Assembly: GCA_020059605.1 (NCBI GenBank)
Contig: JAGVBT010000064.1
Span: 1 to 34,231, forward strand
Source of the DNA: Deltaproteobacteria bacterium
GTDB taxonomy: Bacteria; Desulfobacterota; BSN033; UBA1163
Reading direction: 5' to 3'
DNA length: 34,231 nt
Under the pieces are notes generated by a model that was not told the origin of the DNA, ran no database searches, and saw nothing but the letters and a program-made list of their open reading frames with translations. The position numbers and the translations under genes were made by a program. Positions 1-7,861 of the stretch are shown here, piece after piece. Each line of letters begins with the position of its first letter. Position 1 is the stretch's first letter.

Positions 1-65
1 AGTTCTTGAAACTGTTGGATGCTGAAACAAGTCGGTACGACTCGAAACCGAGTTCAGCATGACAT
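1..65. repeat. Dispersed palindromic repeat (TGCTGAA/TTCAGCA type)
   Basis: An imperfect inverted repeat in which a TGCTGAA arm near base 20 pairs with TTCAGCA near base 55, followed by TGACA. A related element occurs at about 9168-9240, where two arms built on GAACTTGGTTCAGGAT and GAACCAAGTTCGGTATGACA are seen. It looks like a non-coding dispersed repeat; the window begins inside or just before it. Seen by eye only. Confidence 0.45.
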
Positions 66-155
66 TGTTTCTGTTTTTTGACTTTTTACGAGATCATCAA
101 TTTTGCAATGCTAAATTTACAATTTTCATTGATCTTTTTTTGAGAGGAGGTTTCT

Positions 156-1934
156 ATGGAAGAATTCGTCAAGGGAGGGGCATTTCTGATCGAATCGATT
201 TCACCTCAGGAGGTGTTCACTCCGGAGGACTTTAACGAAGAGCAACTCTTAATCGCAAAGGCGGTGACCGAATTTGTTGAGGGCGAAATTCACCCCGTGA
301 GCGAGGAGATAGAGGAGAAAAAGGAAGGGTTGCTTCTGAGTCTGCTCAAAAAGGCAGGGGAGTTGGGATTTCTCGCCGCAGACATCCCGGAAGAATACGG
401 GGGGCAGGATCTGGACAAGATCAGCTCGCTCCTCCTCTGGGAGAAGATGGCCCAGGCCGGAGGCTCATTCATGGCCACCTTCGGAACCCAGACCGGAATC
501 GGCTCTCTTCCCATCATCTTCTTCGGTACTCCGGATCAAAAGAAACGTTATCTCCCGAAACTTGCCACGGGGGAGATCATCGGCGCCTATGCCCTGACTG
601 AACCCGAGGCAGGCTCCGACGCACTGAATGCCAAGACAACGGCTACGCTCAGTCCGGATGGTAAATATTACATTCTCAATGGCCAGAAGCAGTTCATCAC
701 GAATGCCGGAATTGCAGATATGTTCACGACCTATGCCAAAGTGGATGGGAACAAATTTACCGCTTTCATTGTCGAGCGCAAATTCGAAGGGGTCTCTGTG
801 GATGAGGAAGAGAATAAGATGGGAGTGAAGGGTTCCTCCACACGGAGCGTGATCTTCTCTGATGTCAAAGTCCCCGTGGAAAACATTCTCGGAGAGATTG
901 GAAAAGGTCACATCGTCGCCCTCAACGTCCTCAACATGGGGCGTTTCGCTCTGGGCGCAGGCGCTGTGGGAGGGTCAAAGAGAGCCATGCAGGAAGCCGT
1001 CACCTATGCCAAAAAGAGGATCCAGTTTGGCAAACCGATCGCCGAATTCGGTCTGATCAAACATAAGATCGCAGAGATGGCAATTCAGGCTTTTATCATG
1101 GAGAGCATGGTTTACCGGACAGGAGGTTTAACCGAACGGATTCTACAGCGGATTGACCGCCATGCCGAAAATATCGGAATGCAGATGGCCAACGGGATTG
1201 AGGAGTATAACATTGAAGACTCCATCAATAAGATCTTCTGCTCGGAGATGGCAGGCTATATTGTGGATGAAGCCGTCCAAATCCATGGAGGGTATGGATA
1301 TATCCATGACTATCCGGTGGAGCGGGGTTACAGGGATGCCCGGATCAACCGGATCTGGGAAGGAACGAACGAGATCAATCGCCTCTTGATCATGGATATG
1401 TTGACGAAACGAGCGATGAAGAACCGTCTTCCGTTGCTCGGGGCGGCCCAGAAATTGGCCGGCGAACTCCTCACCCTCCGGCCTAAGGTGGAAAGTGATG
1501 ATGGAAAACTGACCTTGCAGCAGGAAATGGTCGAGATATCAAAAAAGATCAACCTTCTGGTCACCGGTGCGGCCGTGCAGAAGTATATGATGAAACTGGC
1601 GGAGGAGCAGGAGCTACTGGGATTGATTAGCGACATGGTCATTCAGGTCTTTGCCATGGAGAGCGGCCTTCTGCGGGCGATGAAGACCATGGAAAAATTC
1701 GGAAACGAGAGGAGTGAAATCCAGGTGGCCATGGTCAAGGTCTTTGTCAACGATGCCTTTGACCGGCTTGAAACTTTTGCCAAAAAAGGTTTTGCGGGAA
1801 TTGCAGAGGGAGACACGCTCAGGACACAGCTCTCCGCTCTCAAGAAACTGACCCGCTTCACTCCAGTCAATACGATCGCACTGAGGCGGGAGATAGCAGA
1901 CTACGTGACGAAAATAGGGAAATATCCTTTTTAA
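156..1934 (+). CDS. fadE: Acyl-CoA dehydrogenase, 592 aa, FadE (YusJ) type
   Basis: Flavin enzyme that oxidises an acyl-CoA to the trans-2-enoyl-CoA, the first step of β-oxidation, passing electrons to an electron-transfer flavoprotein. The core has the hallmark ALTEPEAGSDA segment (about residues 148-158), the QFGKPIAEF helix motif, the HGGYGYIHDYP flavin-site segment and WEGTNEINR, whose Glu402 is the expected catalytic base. A C-terminal extension of about 170 residues beyond the 380-aa family core matches the VLCAD-like long form known from Bacillus FadE (about 594 aa). The start follows GAGAGGAGG with good spacing. It is a close paralogue of the gene at 18889-20667 (minus), beginning with almost the same residues (MEEFVKGGAF versus MEGFVKGGAF). 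Substrate chain length cannot be read from sequence. Confidence 0.93.
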   Translation: MEEFVKGGAFLIESISPQEVFTPEDFNEEQLLIAKAVTEFVEGEIHPVSEEIEEKKEGLLLSLLKKAGELGFLAADIPEEYGGQDLDKISSLLLWEKMAQAGGSFMATFGTQTGIGSLPIIFFGTPDQKKRYLPKLATGEIIGAYALTEPEAGSDALNAKTTATLSPDGKYYILNGQKQFITNAGIADMFTTYAKVDGNKFTAFIVERKFEGVSVDEEENKMGVKGSSTRSVIFSDVKVPVENILGEIGKGHIVALNVLNMGRFALGAGAVGGSKRAMQEAVTYAKKRIQFGKPIAEFGLIKHKIAEMAIQAFIMESMVYRTGGLTERILQRIDRHAENIGMQMANGIEEYNIEDSINKIFCSEMAGYIVDEAVQIHGGYGYIHDYPVERGYRDARINRIWEGTNEINRLLIMDMLTKRAMKNRLPLLGAAQKLAGELLTLRPKVESDDGKLTLQQEMVEISKKINLLVTGAAVQKYMMKLAEEQELLGLISDMVIQVFAMESGLLRAMKTMEKFGNERSEIQVAMVKVFVNDAFDRLETFAKKGFAGIAEGDTLRTQLSALKKLTRFTPVNTIALRREIADYVTKIGKYPF

Positions 1935-2075
1935 GAATACGGGAATGGGTAAGGCGTTAGGGGTGAGGGGTAAAACCTTTTACGATTTACGACTCTCGCC
2001 CTGACGAAATTCTCTCTTTCGTGCTCTGAATTTATTGACTACTTAATCATAAGGGGAAGAGGAGAAATTCCATCC

Positions 2076-3218
2076 ATGTTTTACGAACTGAACGACGAGC
2101 AAAACGCTTTTCAAAAGAAAGTCCGGGATGTTTACGAGAGAGAGGTCAGCCCCCTGGTTGAGGAATACGAGCGAAAGGAGACCTTCCCGGTCCAGCTCTT
2201 TCCAATCCTTGGCGCGGAGCATCTTCTCTGTTTGCGATGTCCGAAGGAATATGGCGGTCCGGGTCTGGACAAAGTCTCTGAGTGTATTGCCGTGGAGGAA
2301 TTGAATCGTATCTGCGTGGGCATCGGCGCGGGCATCATGGTTCAGGGAGGCCTGGCCACCGACCCCATTCTCCATTTCGGATCCGAAGAACTGAAGCGGG
2401 AATATCTTTCTCCTGCGGTGCGGGGGGAGAAGATCGGCGCTTTTGCCCTGACCGAACCGGATGCCGGATCGGATGCCTCCGGAATCCGGACAACGGCCCT
2501 CAAACAGGGAGAAGGTTACCGGCTCAATGGTTCAAAGACCTTTATCACCAACGGAACGATCTGTGATTTCGTGACCGTGGCTGCCTACACCGATCCAGCC
2601 AGACGAGGGACCGGCATCAATCTTTTTGTCATCGAGCGTGAAGATCCGGGGTTCTCTGTGACTAAAAAATTGAGAAAACTCGGGAATCATTCTTCGGATA
2701 CGGCTGAGCTGGCCCTTGACGACTGTTATGTTCCGAAGGAGAGGATGCTTGGAGAAAAAGAGGGAGGTGGATTATCCCAGCTGGAAGGAACCCTCAAATC
2801 CGGAAGGCTCACCTATGGGGCCAGAAGCACAGGGGTGGGTCAGGCCGCTTTCGATGCCATCCTCGACTATGTAAAAAAAACTCGAAGAAACGGTCAGCTT
2901 CTCTCGAAATCACAGGCGGTTCGATTCATCCTGGCGGAAATGGCGATGTCGCTGGAAGCCATGCGATATATGACCTATCGGGGCGCCTGGCTTTTTGATC
3001 AGGGCCTGGCCTCGATGAAGGATGCCTCCGTGGTAAAACTCTTCTGCAGTGAATCGGTTCAGTCCATCGTTCAGAAGGCGATGACCCTCCAGAAGAGTTC
3101 CGGACTGATGATGGATAATCCGGTCCAGAGATTTCTCCGTGACGGAAGGCTGAGCAAGATTCCGGAGGGAACCTCCGAAATTCAACATTTAGTCATCGCC
3201 GGCGGATTAGGATTATGA
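2076..3218 (+). CDS. Acyl-CoA dehydrogenase, 380 aa
   Basis: Standard-length acyl-CoA dehydrogenase. The N-terminal helical domain begins [13 protein letters not shown], the β-domain carries [13 protein letters not shown] and [11 protein letters not shown], and the C-terminal helical domain ends with [11 protein letters not shown]. Glu364 of that segment sits where the MCAD/SCAD-type catalytic base is found, so activity is plausible. Purine-rich GGGGAAGAGGAG lies upstream of the ATG. It is followed after 195 bp of repeat by a second acyl-CoA dehydrogenase lacking the normal Glu, so the two could be partners in a heteromeric enzyme (inference). The substrate is unknown; the neighbouring isomerase and dehydratase-like genes suggest an unsaturated or functionalised acyl-CoA. 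Confidence 0.9.
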   Translation: MFYELNDEQNAFQKKVRDVYEREVSPLVEEYERKETFPVQLFPILGAEHLLCLRCPKEYGGPGLDKVSECIAVEELNRICVGIGAGIMVQGGLATDPILHFGSEELKREYLSPAVRGEKIGAFALTEPDAGSDASGIRTTALKQGEGYRLNGSKTFITNGTICDFVTVAAYTDPARRGTGINLFVIEREDPGFSVTKKLRKLGNHSSDTAELALDDCYVPKERMLGEKEGGGLSQLEGTLKSGRLTYGARSTGVGQAAFDAILDYVKKTRRNGQLLSKSQAVRFILAEMAMSLEAMRYMTYRGAWLFDQGLASMKDASVVKLFCSESVQSIVQKAMTLQKSSGLMMDNPVQRFLRDGRLSKIPEGTSEIQHLVIAGGLGL

Positions 3219-3224
3219 GGATCA

Positions 3225-3376
3225 TAAATTCGAAGCACGAAATCCTAAATTCGAAACAAATCCGAATGTTCAAAAAGAGAAAAAAATGAGGGTTTTTGGA
3301 AATTTGAAAATTAGATATTGTTTCGGATTTCGATATTCGGATTTCGGATTTTGCCAACTCTCCCGCCAAGGCGGGA
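3225..3376. repeat. Dispersed repeat cluster between two acyl-CoA dehydrogenase genes
   Basis: AT-rich stretch with repeated TTCGAA, CGAAATCC and ATTCGGATTTCGGATTT units whose arms pair (CGAAATCC with GGATTTCG), followed by a perfect short palindrome TCCCGCC-AA-GGCGGGA at 3361-3376. The same TCCCGC/GCGGGA unit reappears inside the integrase gene at 26888-26904. No coding potential is seen. Confidence 0.5.
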
Positions 3377-3412
3377 TTTGGTTCTATCTATGCCAGGCTG
3401 GGAGGAAAGAGG

Positions 3413-4558
3413 ATGGATTTTGAGCTATCGGATGAGCAAAAGGATGTTCAGAGGGCGGCCAGGGAGTTTGCCCGGGGAGAGTTCGATCCTGATCTGGCTC
3501 TGGAACTGGATCAGAGCGGAACATTCCCCGAATCGCTATGGAAGAAAGCCGCCCAATTAGGATTCATTGGAATTCATTACCCTGAAGAGTTGGGGGGGCA
3601 GGGTCTGGGTCTCTTAGAGAATGTACTGGTGGTCGAAGCATTCTGCAGTGTTGATTCCGGAATTGGGAGCGCTTTGGGCATGGCCGATATTGGGTCAGAG
3701 GTCATCCTGAAGTTCGGTTCAAAAGACCAGAAGGAGCGTTTTTTGATCCCGTTAGCCAAGGGCGCCAAGCGAATGAGCATCGCCTTTGCTGAATCGGAAG
3801 ATGGACAGGACCTCTCTTCCCTCTCCACTATTTCAGACAGGAGAGGAAATGAATATTTCCTCCGCGGGGAAAAACGGTTTGTGCTCAATGCTACTCTTGC
3901 GGATTCCTTCATTACGCTCTGCAAAGAACCCGAGGAGGGATGGAGCACATGGGTCGTACAGCGGCAACAGGAGGGCATGACCGTCCATCTGATTGAGAAG
4001 ATGGGGCTGAGAATGATCCCTTTCGGAGATCTTAGCTTTAATGATGTTCAGGTGAAACTTGAGAACCGAATCGGAAACGCAGGGGAAGGGATGGCCCATG
4101 TCTGCCATTGCCACCAGGCGATGGGCCTGAGAAGTGCGGCCCAGGCCTTGGGGACCGTCCAGGGCGCCTTTGACCGGGCGATGGGCCACGCCAAACAGAG
4201 GGAGCAATTCGGCAAAAAACTCTCCCGGTTTCAGGCCATTCGGCACAAACTGGCCGATATGGCGGTGGACATCGAGGTGGTCCGCTGGCTCACTTATAAA
4301 TGCGCAACCGAATATGATCAGGGAAAAACGGACCCTGGATCCCTCTCCATCGCCCGGTTGGAAGCCGGGAGGAGGCTGGTGAGGGTGGTCGACGAGGCCC
4401 TCCAGATATTTGGGGGTTATGGTTATATTGCCGAGCAGGCCATCGAACATTATTTTCGGGATGCCTGGGCGATTGGCGTGGAACTCGGAACGGAAGAAGA
4501 GCAGAAGGATGCCATCGCCGACATCCTGCTTGGACCGGACAAAAGGAGAGAATCATGA
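3413..4558 (+). CDS. Divergent acyl-CoA dehydrogenase family protein, 381 aa
   Basis: Acyl-CoA dehydrogenase fold by length and end-to-end motifs: MDFELSDEQKDVQRAAREFA at the start, LGFIGIHYPEELGGQGLG, QREQFGKKLSRFQAIRHKLADMA, and FGGYGYIAEQAIEHYFRDA. Two sites deviate. The usual ALTEPxAGSD flavin/substrate loop is replaced by AFAESEDGQDLSS, and the usual EGT is LGT (Leu358), with a Glu only one residue earlier (Glu357). I also see no Glu at the isovaleryl-CoA dehydrogenase position. It may be a non-catalytic partner of the 2076 gene product, or use another base. SD GGAGGAAAGAGG precedes the ATG. Its TGA overlaps the next ATG (ATGA), so it is translationally coupled to the isomerase-like gene. 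Confidence 0.85.
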   Translation: MDFELSDEQKDVQRAAREFARGEFDPDLALELDQSGTFPESLWKKAAQLGFIGIHYPEELGGQGLGLLENVLVVEAFCSVDSGIGSALGMADIGSEVILKFGSKDQKERFLIPLAKGAKRMSIAFAESEDGQDLSSLSTISDRRGNEYFLRGEKRFVLNATLADSFITLCKEPEEGWSTWVVQRQQEGMTVHLIEKMGLRMIPFGDLSFNDVQVKLENRIGNAGEGMAHVCHCHQAMGLRSAAQALGTVQGAFDRAMGHAKQREQFGKKLSRFQAIRHKLADMAVDIEVVRWLTYKCATEYDQGKTDPGSLSIARLEAGRRLVRVVDEALQIFGGYGYIAEQAIEHYFRDAWAIGVELGTEEEQKDAIADILLGPDKRRES

Positions 4559-5358
4559 AATACAGAGATATCGAATGGATCAGAGAAGGTGGGATCGCTT
4601 GGATTTATCTAAATAGGCCTGAGGTTCTGAATGCCCTGGGTGAAACGATGAAGGATGAGTTGATTCATATCCTCAAGGAGACTGAAGAAGACGAGCGTAT
4701 CCGGGTTCTGATCCTGACAGGCCGGGGTCGCGGTTTCTGTGCGGGCGCCGATCTTAACCGATTTAAAGAGTATCAGGAAGAGGATCGGGATCATAAGAAG
4801 AAATCGAGATTCGGCTCAATCGATCTCCCCAGGGCTTTTGTCCAGTATCCAAAACCCATCATTGCGGCCATCAATGGCCCGGCTTACGGTTTTGGTTTTA
4901 CGGTCACGCTCACCTGTGATATTCGCCTGGCTTCTAAAAAAGCAATTTTCAGCGCTGCCTTTGTCCGGATCGGAGTCACCCCGGAATTCTGCAGCACCTA
5001 TTTCCTTCCCAGGCTCGTCGGCTACGGCAAAGCCGCCGAATTGATCTTCACGGCCAGGCCGTTTGATGCCCGTGAGGCATTTGAAATAGGAGCGGTTGAC
5101 CGGGTATTGCCACATCACCGGCTCCTGACCGAGGCCAGGAAGATGGCGAACCAGATTGCCTCCATGCCATCTGGCGCCATACAGAAAGCCAAAGAGCTAT
5201 TGCGCCATGGCATGCAATCCACTCTGGAACAGGTGATTCAGTACGAATCCATGGCCTTTCTCGATCGTATGAAGACGGATGAACACCGCATCGCTCTGAA
5301 CCAGCTATTCGCCAAGATGAAATTGACCAGGAGAAGACTCTCCGGGTCTAAAAAATAG
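4555..5358 (+). CDS. Enoyl-CoA hydratase/isomerase family protein, Δ3-Δ2-enoyl-CoA isomerase-like
   Basis: Crotonase fold, 267 aa. The oxyanion-hole segment GFCAGADLNRF (about 60-70) and NGPAYGFGFTVTLTCDI (107-123) are clear. The two Glu residues of a classical hydratase are absent: GGGCE is replaced by GFGFT, and QPE by AAF. Instead a Glu occurs in VTPEFCSTYFLPRLVG (Glu144), where Δ3-Δ2-enoyl-CoA isomerases (ECI/PECI type, TPEGCSS-like) carry their catalytic acid. I therefore favour an isomerase that shifts a β,γ double bond into conjugation. This would suit a pathway that makes 3-enoyl-CoA intermediates. ATGA overlap with the preceding acyl-CoA dehydrogenase and SD AGGAGA support an operon. 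Confidence 0.85.
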   Translation: MKYRDIEWIREGGIAWIYLNRPEVLNALGETMKDELIHILKETEEDERIRVLILTGRGRGFCAGADLNRFKEYQEEDRDHKKKSRFGSIDLPRAFVQYPKPIIAAINGPAYGFGFTVTLTCDIRLASKKAIFSAAFVRIGVTPEFCSTYFLPRLVGYGKAAELIFTARPFDAREAFEIGAVDRVLPHHRLLTEARKMANQIASMPSGAIQKAKELLRHGMQSTLEQVIQYESMAFLDRMKTDEHRIALNQLFAKMKLTRRRLSGSKK

Positions 5359-5384
5359 ATATGATGACAATAGATTTAATTTGC

Positions 5385-5414
5385 TTGACAAATGAATGGT
5401 GGACGGAGTAGATT
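5385..5414 (+). promoter_or_regulatory. Putative σ70 promoter of the TetR/dehydratase operon
   Basis: TTGACA at 5385-5390 matches the -35 consensus exactly. TAGATT at 5409-5414 is a fair -10 after an 18-bp spacer. It lies in the gap between the isomerase-like gene and the TetR gene and overlaps the operator-like dyad at 5413-5430. Confidence 0.5.
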
Positions 5415-5430
5415 AATGGTCGTTCATTCA
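5413..5430. promoter_or_regulatory. FadR(TetR)-like operator
   Basis: TTAATGG-TCGT-TCATTCA has the two 7-bp arms and 4-bp centre of the Bacillus subtilis FadR operator (TGAATGANTANTCATTCA). It matches 12 of 14 arm positions, and the right arm is exact. A further half-site, TGAATGG, lies at 5393-5399 inside the promoter spacer. The placement over the -10 region suits repression, probably by the adjacent TetR protein, with release by an acyl-CoA (inference by analogy). Confidence 0.5.
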
Positions 5431-5520
5431 TAGTATCCACCCAAGCACCCCAAGGCGCCCGATCATTGTTTGAATCAAATGAGGTAAGGGACGTCCCTCT
5501 GCCGGAGTAGCTGGATCCAG

Positions 5521-6183
5521 ATGATTCAGTCCGAAATCAAGACCGGGTTTCAAAAGGCGAAGATGCTCGAAGCGGCGCGAAGGCTCTTCTGGGAGAAGGG
5601 CTATAACGCTACCAGCATGCGGGACATTGCCGTTTCCTATGGGTGCCGGCCGGCCAATATCTATAACTTTTTTTCTGATAAGGAAGAGATCCTCTTCGAA
5701 GTGCTTCGGGAGGAAATGGAGCAGATCATCATCCCCATTAAACACCTCGAAGAAGATGATGGTTCCAGTCCTATTGAGCAGTTGAAGTTCATCATCCAGA
5801 GTCATTTAAAAGTTACATTGAGCTATCGAAGATCCGCGAAGCTGCTCTTTGATGTCGCGCTGGACAGCCTCTCCCCTGACAAACGAAAAACAATCATAGA
5901 TCTCCGTGACGATTACGACAGAATTATTCGTAAAGTCATTCGCAGGGGCATGGATGCCGGGTATTTCCCTGAAATGGACGTGAAGCTTGCCGGCTTCATG
6001 ATCGCCTCGATGATCACCCGGACCAGGATCTGGTTTCACCCCAAAAAGGGGGTGTCGGTCAACGAGCTTGCCGATTTTATCTCCAAATTCGCTTTTCATG
6101 GCCTTGACGGCTCAAGCACCGGGAGCTATGAAAAGCTATTGAGCAGAACGCTTCACACGAGAAGTGGAGGAAACAAAAGATGA
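5521..6183 (+). CDS. TetR family transcriptional regulator
   Basis: 220-aa TetR-type repressor. The N-terminal DNA-binding domain shows ARRLFWEKGYNATSMRDIA then a recognition helix in GCRPANIYNFFSDKEEIL (about residues 20-62), the canonical TetR pattern. The rest is a helical ligand-binding domain without recognisable specificity. It is preceded by a promoter and FadR-like operator, and its stop overlaps the ATG of the dehydratase-like gene (ATGA at 6180), so the two are co-expressed and the regulator probably controls this catabolic operon and itself. The SD before ATG 5521 is weak (GGAG at 5504-5507), so a start a few codons later (Met15) is possible. Confidence 0.88.
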   Translation: MIQSEIKTGFQKAKMLEAARRLFWEKGYNATSMRDIAVSYGCRPANIYNFFSDKEEILFEVLREEMEQIIIPIKHLEEDDGSSPIEQLKFIIQSHLKVTLSYRRSAKLLFDVALDSLSPDKRKTIIDLRDDYDRIIRKVIRRGMDAGYFPEMDVKLAGFMIASMITRTRIWFHPKKGVSVNELADFISKFAFHGLDGSSTGSYEKLLSRTLHTRSGGNKR

Positions 6184-7658
6184 GGACCAAGGAGCAATAC
6201 ATCGAGGGACTGCGAAAGATGCGCAGGAACCTTTACCTGAACGGCGAAAAGATCGCCCGGGATGATGAAGCGCAGATGCCAACGATAAACACAATGGGGT
6301 TGACTTTGGATTATGCCGCCGATCCAAAACATGAAGGTCTGTGTACGGCCACATCTCATCTAACCGGGGAGAAGATCAATCGATTCTGTCATATCCATCA
6401 GAGCAAAGAGGATTTGCACAAGAAGCAGGATATGACCCGGCTCCTCTGTCAGGTGGCCGGAGGTTGTATTCAGCGGTGTATGGGAATCGATGCGACCAAC
6501 GCCATCTATAACGTTTCCTATGAGGCTGACAAACAAAACAAAGGAGCCACCCAATACCATCAGAACTTTGTCAAATGGCTGGAGAGATTTCAAAAAGAAG
6601 ACCTGGTCGGCTGCTGCGCCCAGACCGACGTTAAAGGCGACAGGATGAAGCGGCCAAGCGAGCAGAAAGACCCGGATCTTTATGTCCGTGTTGTGGAGAG
6701 GAAGAGCGATGGGATCGTGGTCCGGGGCTCCAAAGTTCATATTTCAGAGGCTTCTGTGGCGGACGAGATCCTGGTCGTTCCCACCCGTGCGCTTCTTCCA
6801 GAGGAGAAGGACTGGGCTTTGGCCTTTGCTGTCCCCGCAGACTGGGAAGGGGTCAAACAGGTGGTCTCCGTGCATAACCTGCGGGATCGGCAATACTTCA
6901 AGAGGGGTTTTACTCCGGGCTATACCGACTCTTATGTCATCTTTGACAATTGCTTCATTCCGTGGGAGCGAGTCTTCCTCTGCGGAGAAACGATTCATGG
7001 TGGGGCATGCGCCTTACTCTTCGCCCTCTTCCATCGCCATAGCTACTCCGGCTGTAAACCGGCTCTGGGGGATTTAATGCTCGGGGCAGTGGCATTGGCG
7101 GCGGAATATAATGGAATTGCAAAGGCTCCGCACGTGCGGGATAAATTGGCAGAGATCATACGGGTTTCTGAGCTTGGTTATGCGGCCGGATTTACGGCTT
7201 CGGAATTGGGGAAACCCGAGCTATATGTCCCCGGCGTAGGATTCATTCCTTTCGGCCCGGGGAGCTACATCCCCCATTCCATCTATGCCAACGTGGGGCG
7301 ATGTTTGACCGGCGAAGCGGTTTATCGTGAAGCAGAGATTCTTTGCGACATCGCCGGCGGTATCCCAGCCACCTTCCCCTATGAGGAAGATTTTGTAAAC
7401 CCCGAGACCAAGGACCTTCTCTACAAATACATCACCCGTAACCCTGCTATTCACCCGGAAGATGCCGCTCAGCTATGGCGTTACATTGGCGATATTCTCT
7501 GCTCTGCCAGCGGAGGAATTCATCTGATGGGATCATATCACGGGGGCGGCTCTCCCGTCATGGAGGCTATTGCGATTACAACGCAGTATGACATCGAATC
7601 AAGGAAGAAACTGGTAAAGAGGCTTGCTGGGATTCAGGATCGGCCGAAGAAATCATGA
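6180..7658 (+). CDS. 4-hydroxybutyryl-CoA dehydratase/vinylacetyl-CoA isomerase family protein (HpaB/AbfD superfamily)
   Basis: 492 aa, the length of Clostridium aminobutyricum 4-hydroxybutyryl-CoA dehydratase, which binds FAD and a [4Fe-4S] cluster and removes water by a ketyl-radical route. All four cluster ligands appear present: Cys96 and Cys100 (GGCIQRCMGIDA), and His285 and Cys292 (FHRHSYSGCK). Tyr289 and Lys293 of that segment also match. Three active-site positions differ in my alignment from memory: the residue corresponding to Glu455 is Gly451 (LMGSYHGGGSP), Glu257 corresponds to Asp250, and Thr190 to Ser189. The protein is therefore in this radical dehydratase branch, not the FAD-only HpaB monooxygenases, but may use another substrate. 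SD GGAGG lies before an ATG that overlaps the TetR stop. Confidence 0.85.
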   Translation: MRTKEQYIEGLRKMRRNLYLNGEKIARDDEAQMPTINTMGLTLDYAADPKHEGLCTATSHLTGEKINRFCHIHQSKEDLHKKQDMTRLLCQVAGGCIQRCMGIDATNAIYNVSYEADKQNKGATQYHQNFVKWLERFQKEDLVGCCAQTDVKGDRMKRPSEQKDPDLYVRVVERKSDGIVVRGSKVHISEASVADEILVVPTRALLPEEKDWALAFAVPADWEGVKQVVSVHNLRDRQYFKRGFTPGYTDSYVIFDNCFIPWERVFLCGETIHGGACALLFALFHRHSYSGCKPALGDLMLGAVALAAEYNGIAKAPHVRDKLAEIIRVSELGYAAGFTASELGKPELYVPGVGFIPFGPGSYIPHSIYANVGRCLTGEAVYREAEILCDIAGGIPATFPYEEDFVNPETKDLLYKYITRNPAIHPEDAAQLWRYIGDILCSASGGIHLMGSYHGGGSPVMEAIAITTQYDIESRKKLVKRLAGIQDRPKKS

Positions 7659-7738
7659 ACTCCCTCCCCCTTGACGCTGGTTGTGGATCACACGTGAGAC
7701 TGGGGCCATTGGGAGCTATAGTGATATCAAGGGATTAT

Positions 7739-7825
7739 CCCCTCCCCCTTCGATGGGGGAGGGTGAGGGTGGGGGTGATTCATGAGTCCCCCCTCACCTC
7801 AATCCTCTCCCGCCAAGGGGAGAGG
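7739..7825. repeat. Compound GC-rich palindromic repeat (CTCTCCC/GGGAGAG family)
   Basis: Two nested hairpins in the gap before the thiolase: CCCCTCCCCC-ttcgat-GGGGGAGGG at 7739-7763, and CCTCTCC-cgccaag-GGGAGAGG at 7804-7825. The GGTGAGGG and CCCTCACC segments between them can also pair. Related copies lie at 13026-13064 and 26191-26230. It could act as a mRNA hairpin between dehydratase and thiolase genes. Confidence 0.6.
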
Positions 7826-7861
7826 AAATATTTTAATGGGTTATTTTCTACGGAGGACACC

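Noticed and set aside
78..106. Promoter TTGACT upstream of the first fadE
   Set aside because: No acceptable -10 box at the right distance.
6180..7658. 4-hydroxyphenylacetate 3-hydroxylase (HpaB)
   Set aside because: The four Fe-S ligands of the dehydratase branch are present, which FAD-only HpaB monooxygenases lack.
7739..7825. CRISPR-like repeats
   Set aside because: The units are self-complementary hairpins of unequal spacing with no regular spacers; no cas genes are present.
7655..7861. In-frame N-terminal extension of the thiolase
   Set aside because: The stretch is GC-rich palindromic repeat; ATG 7862 has a good SD and the family N-terminus. Similar extensions at 9254, 13085, 15342, 17200 and the minus-strand ones starting at 20700 and 22029 were rejected for the same kind of reason.
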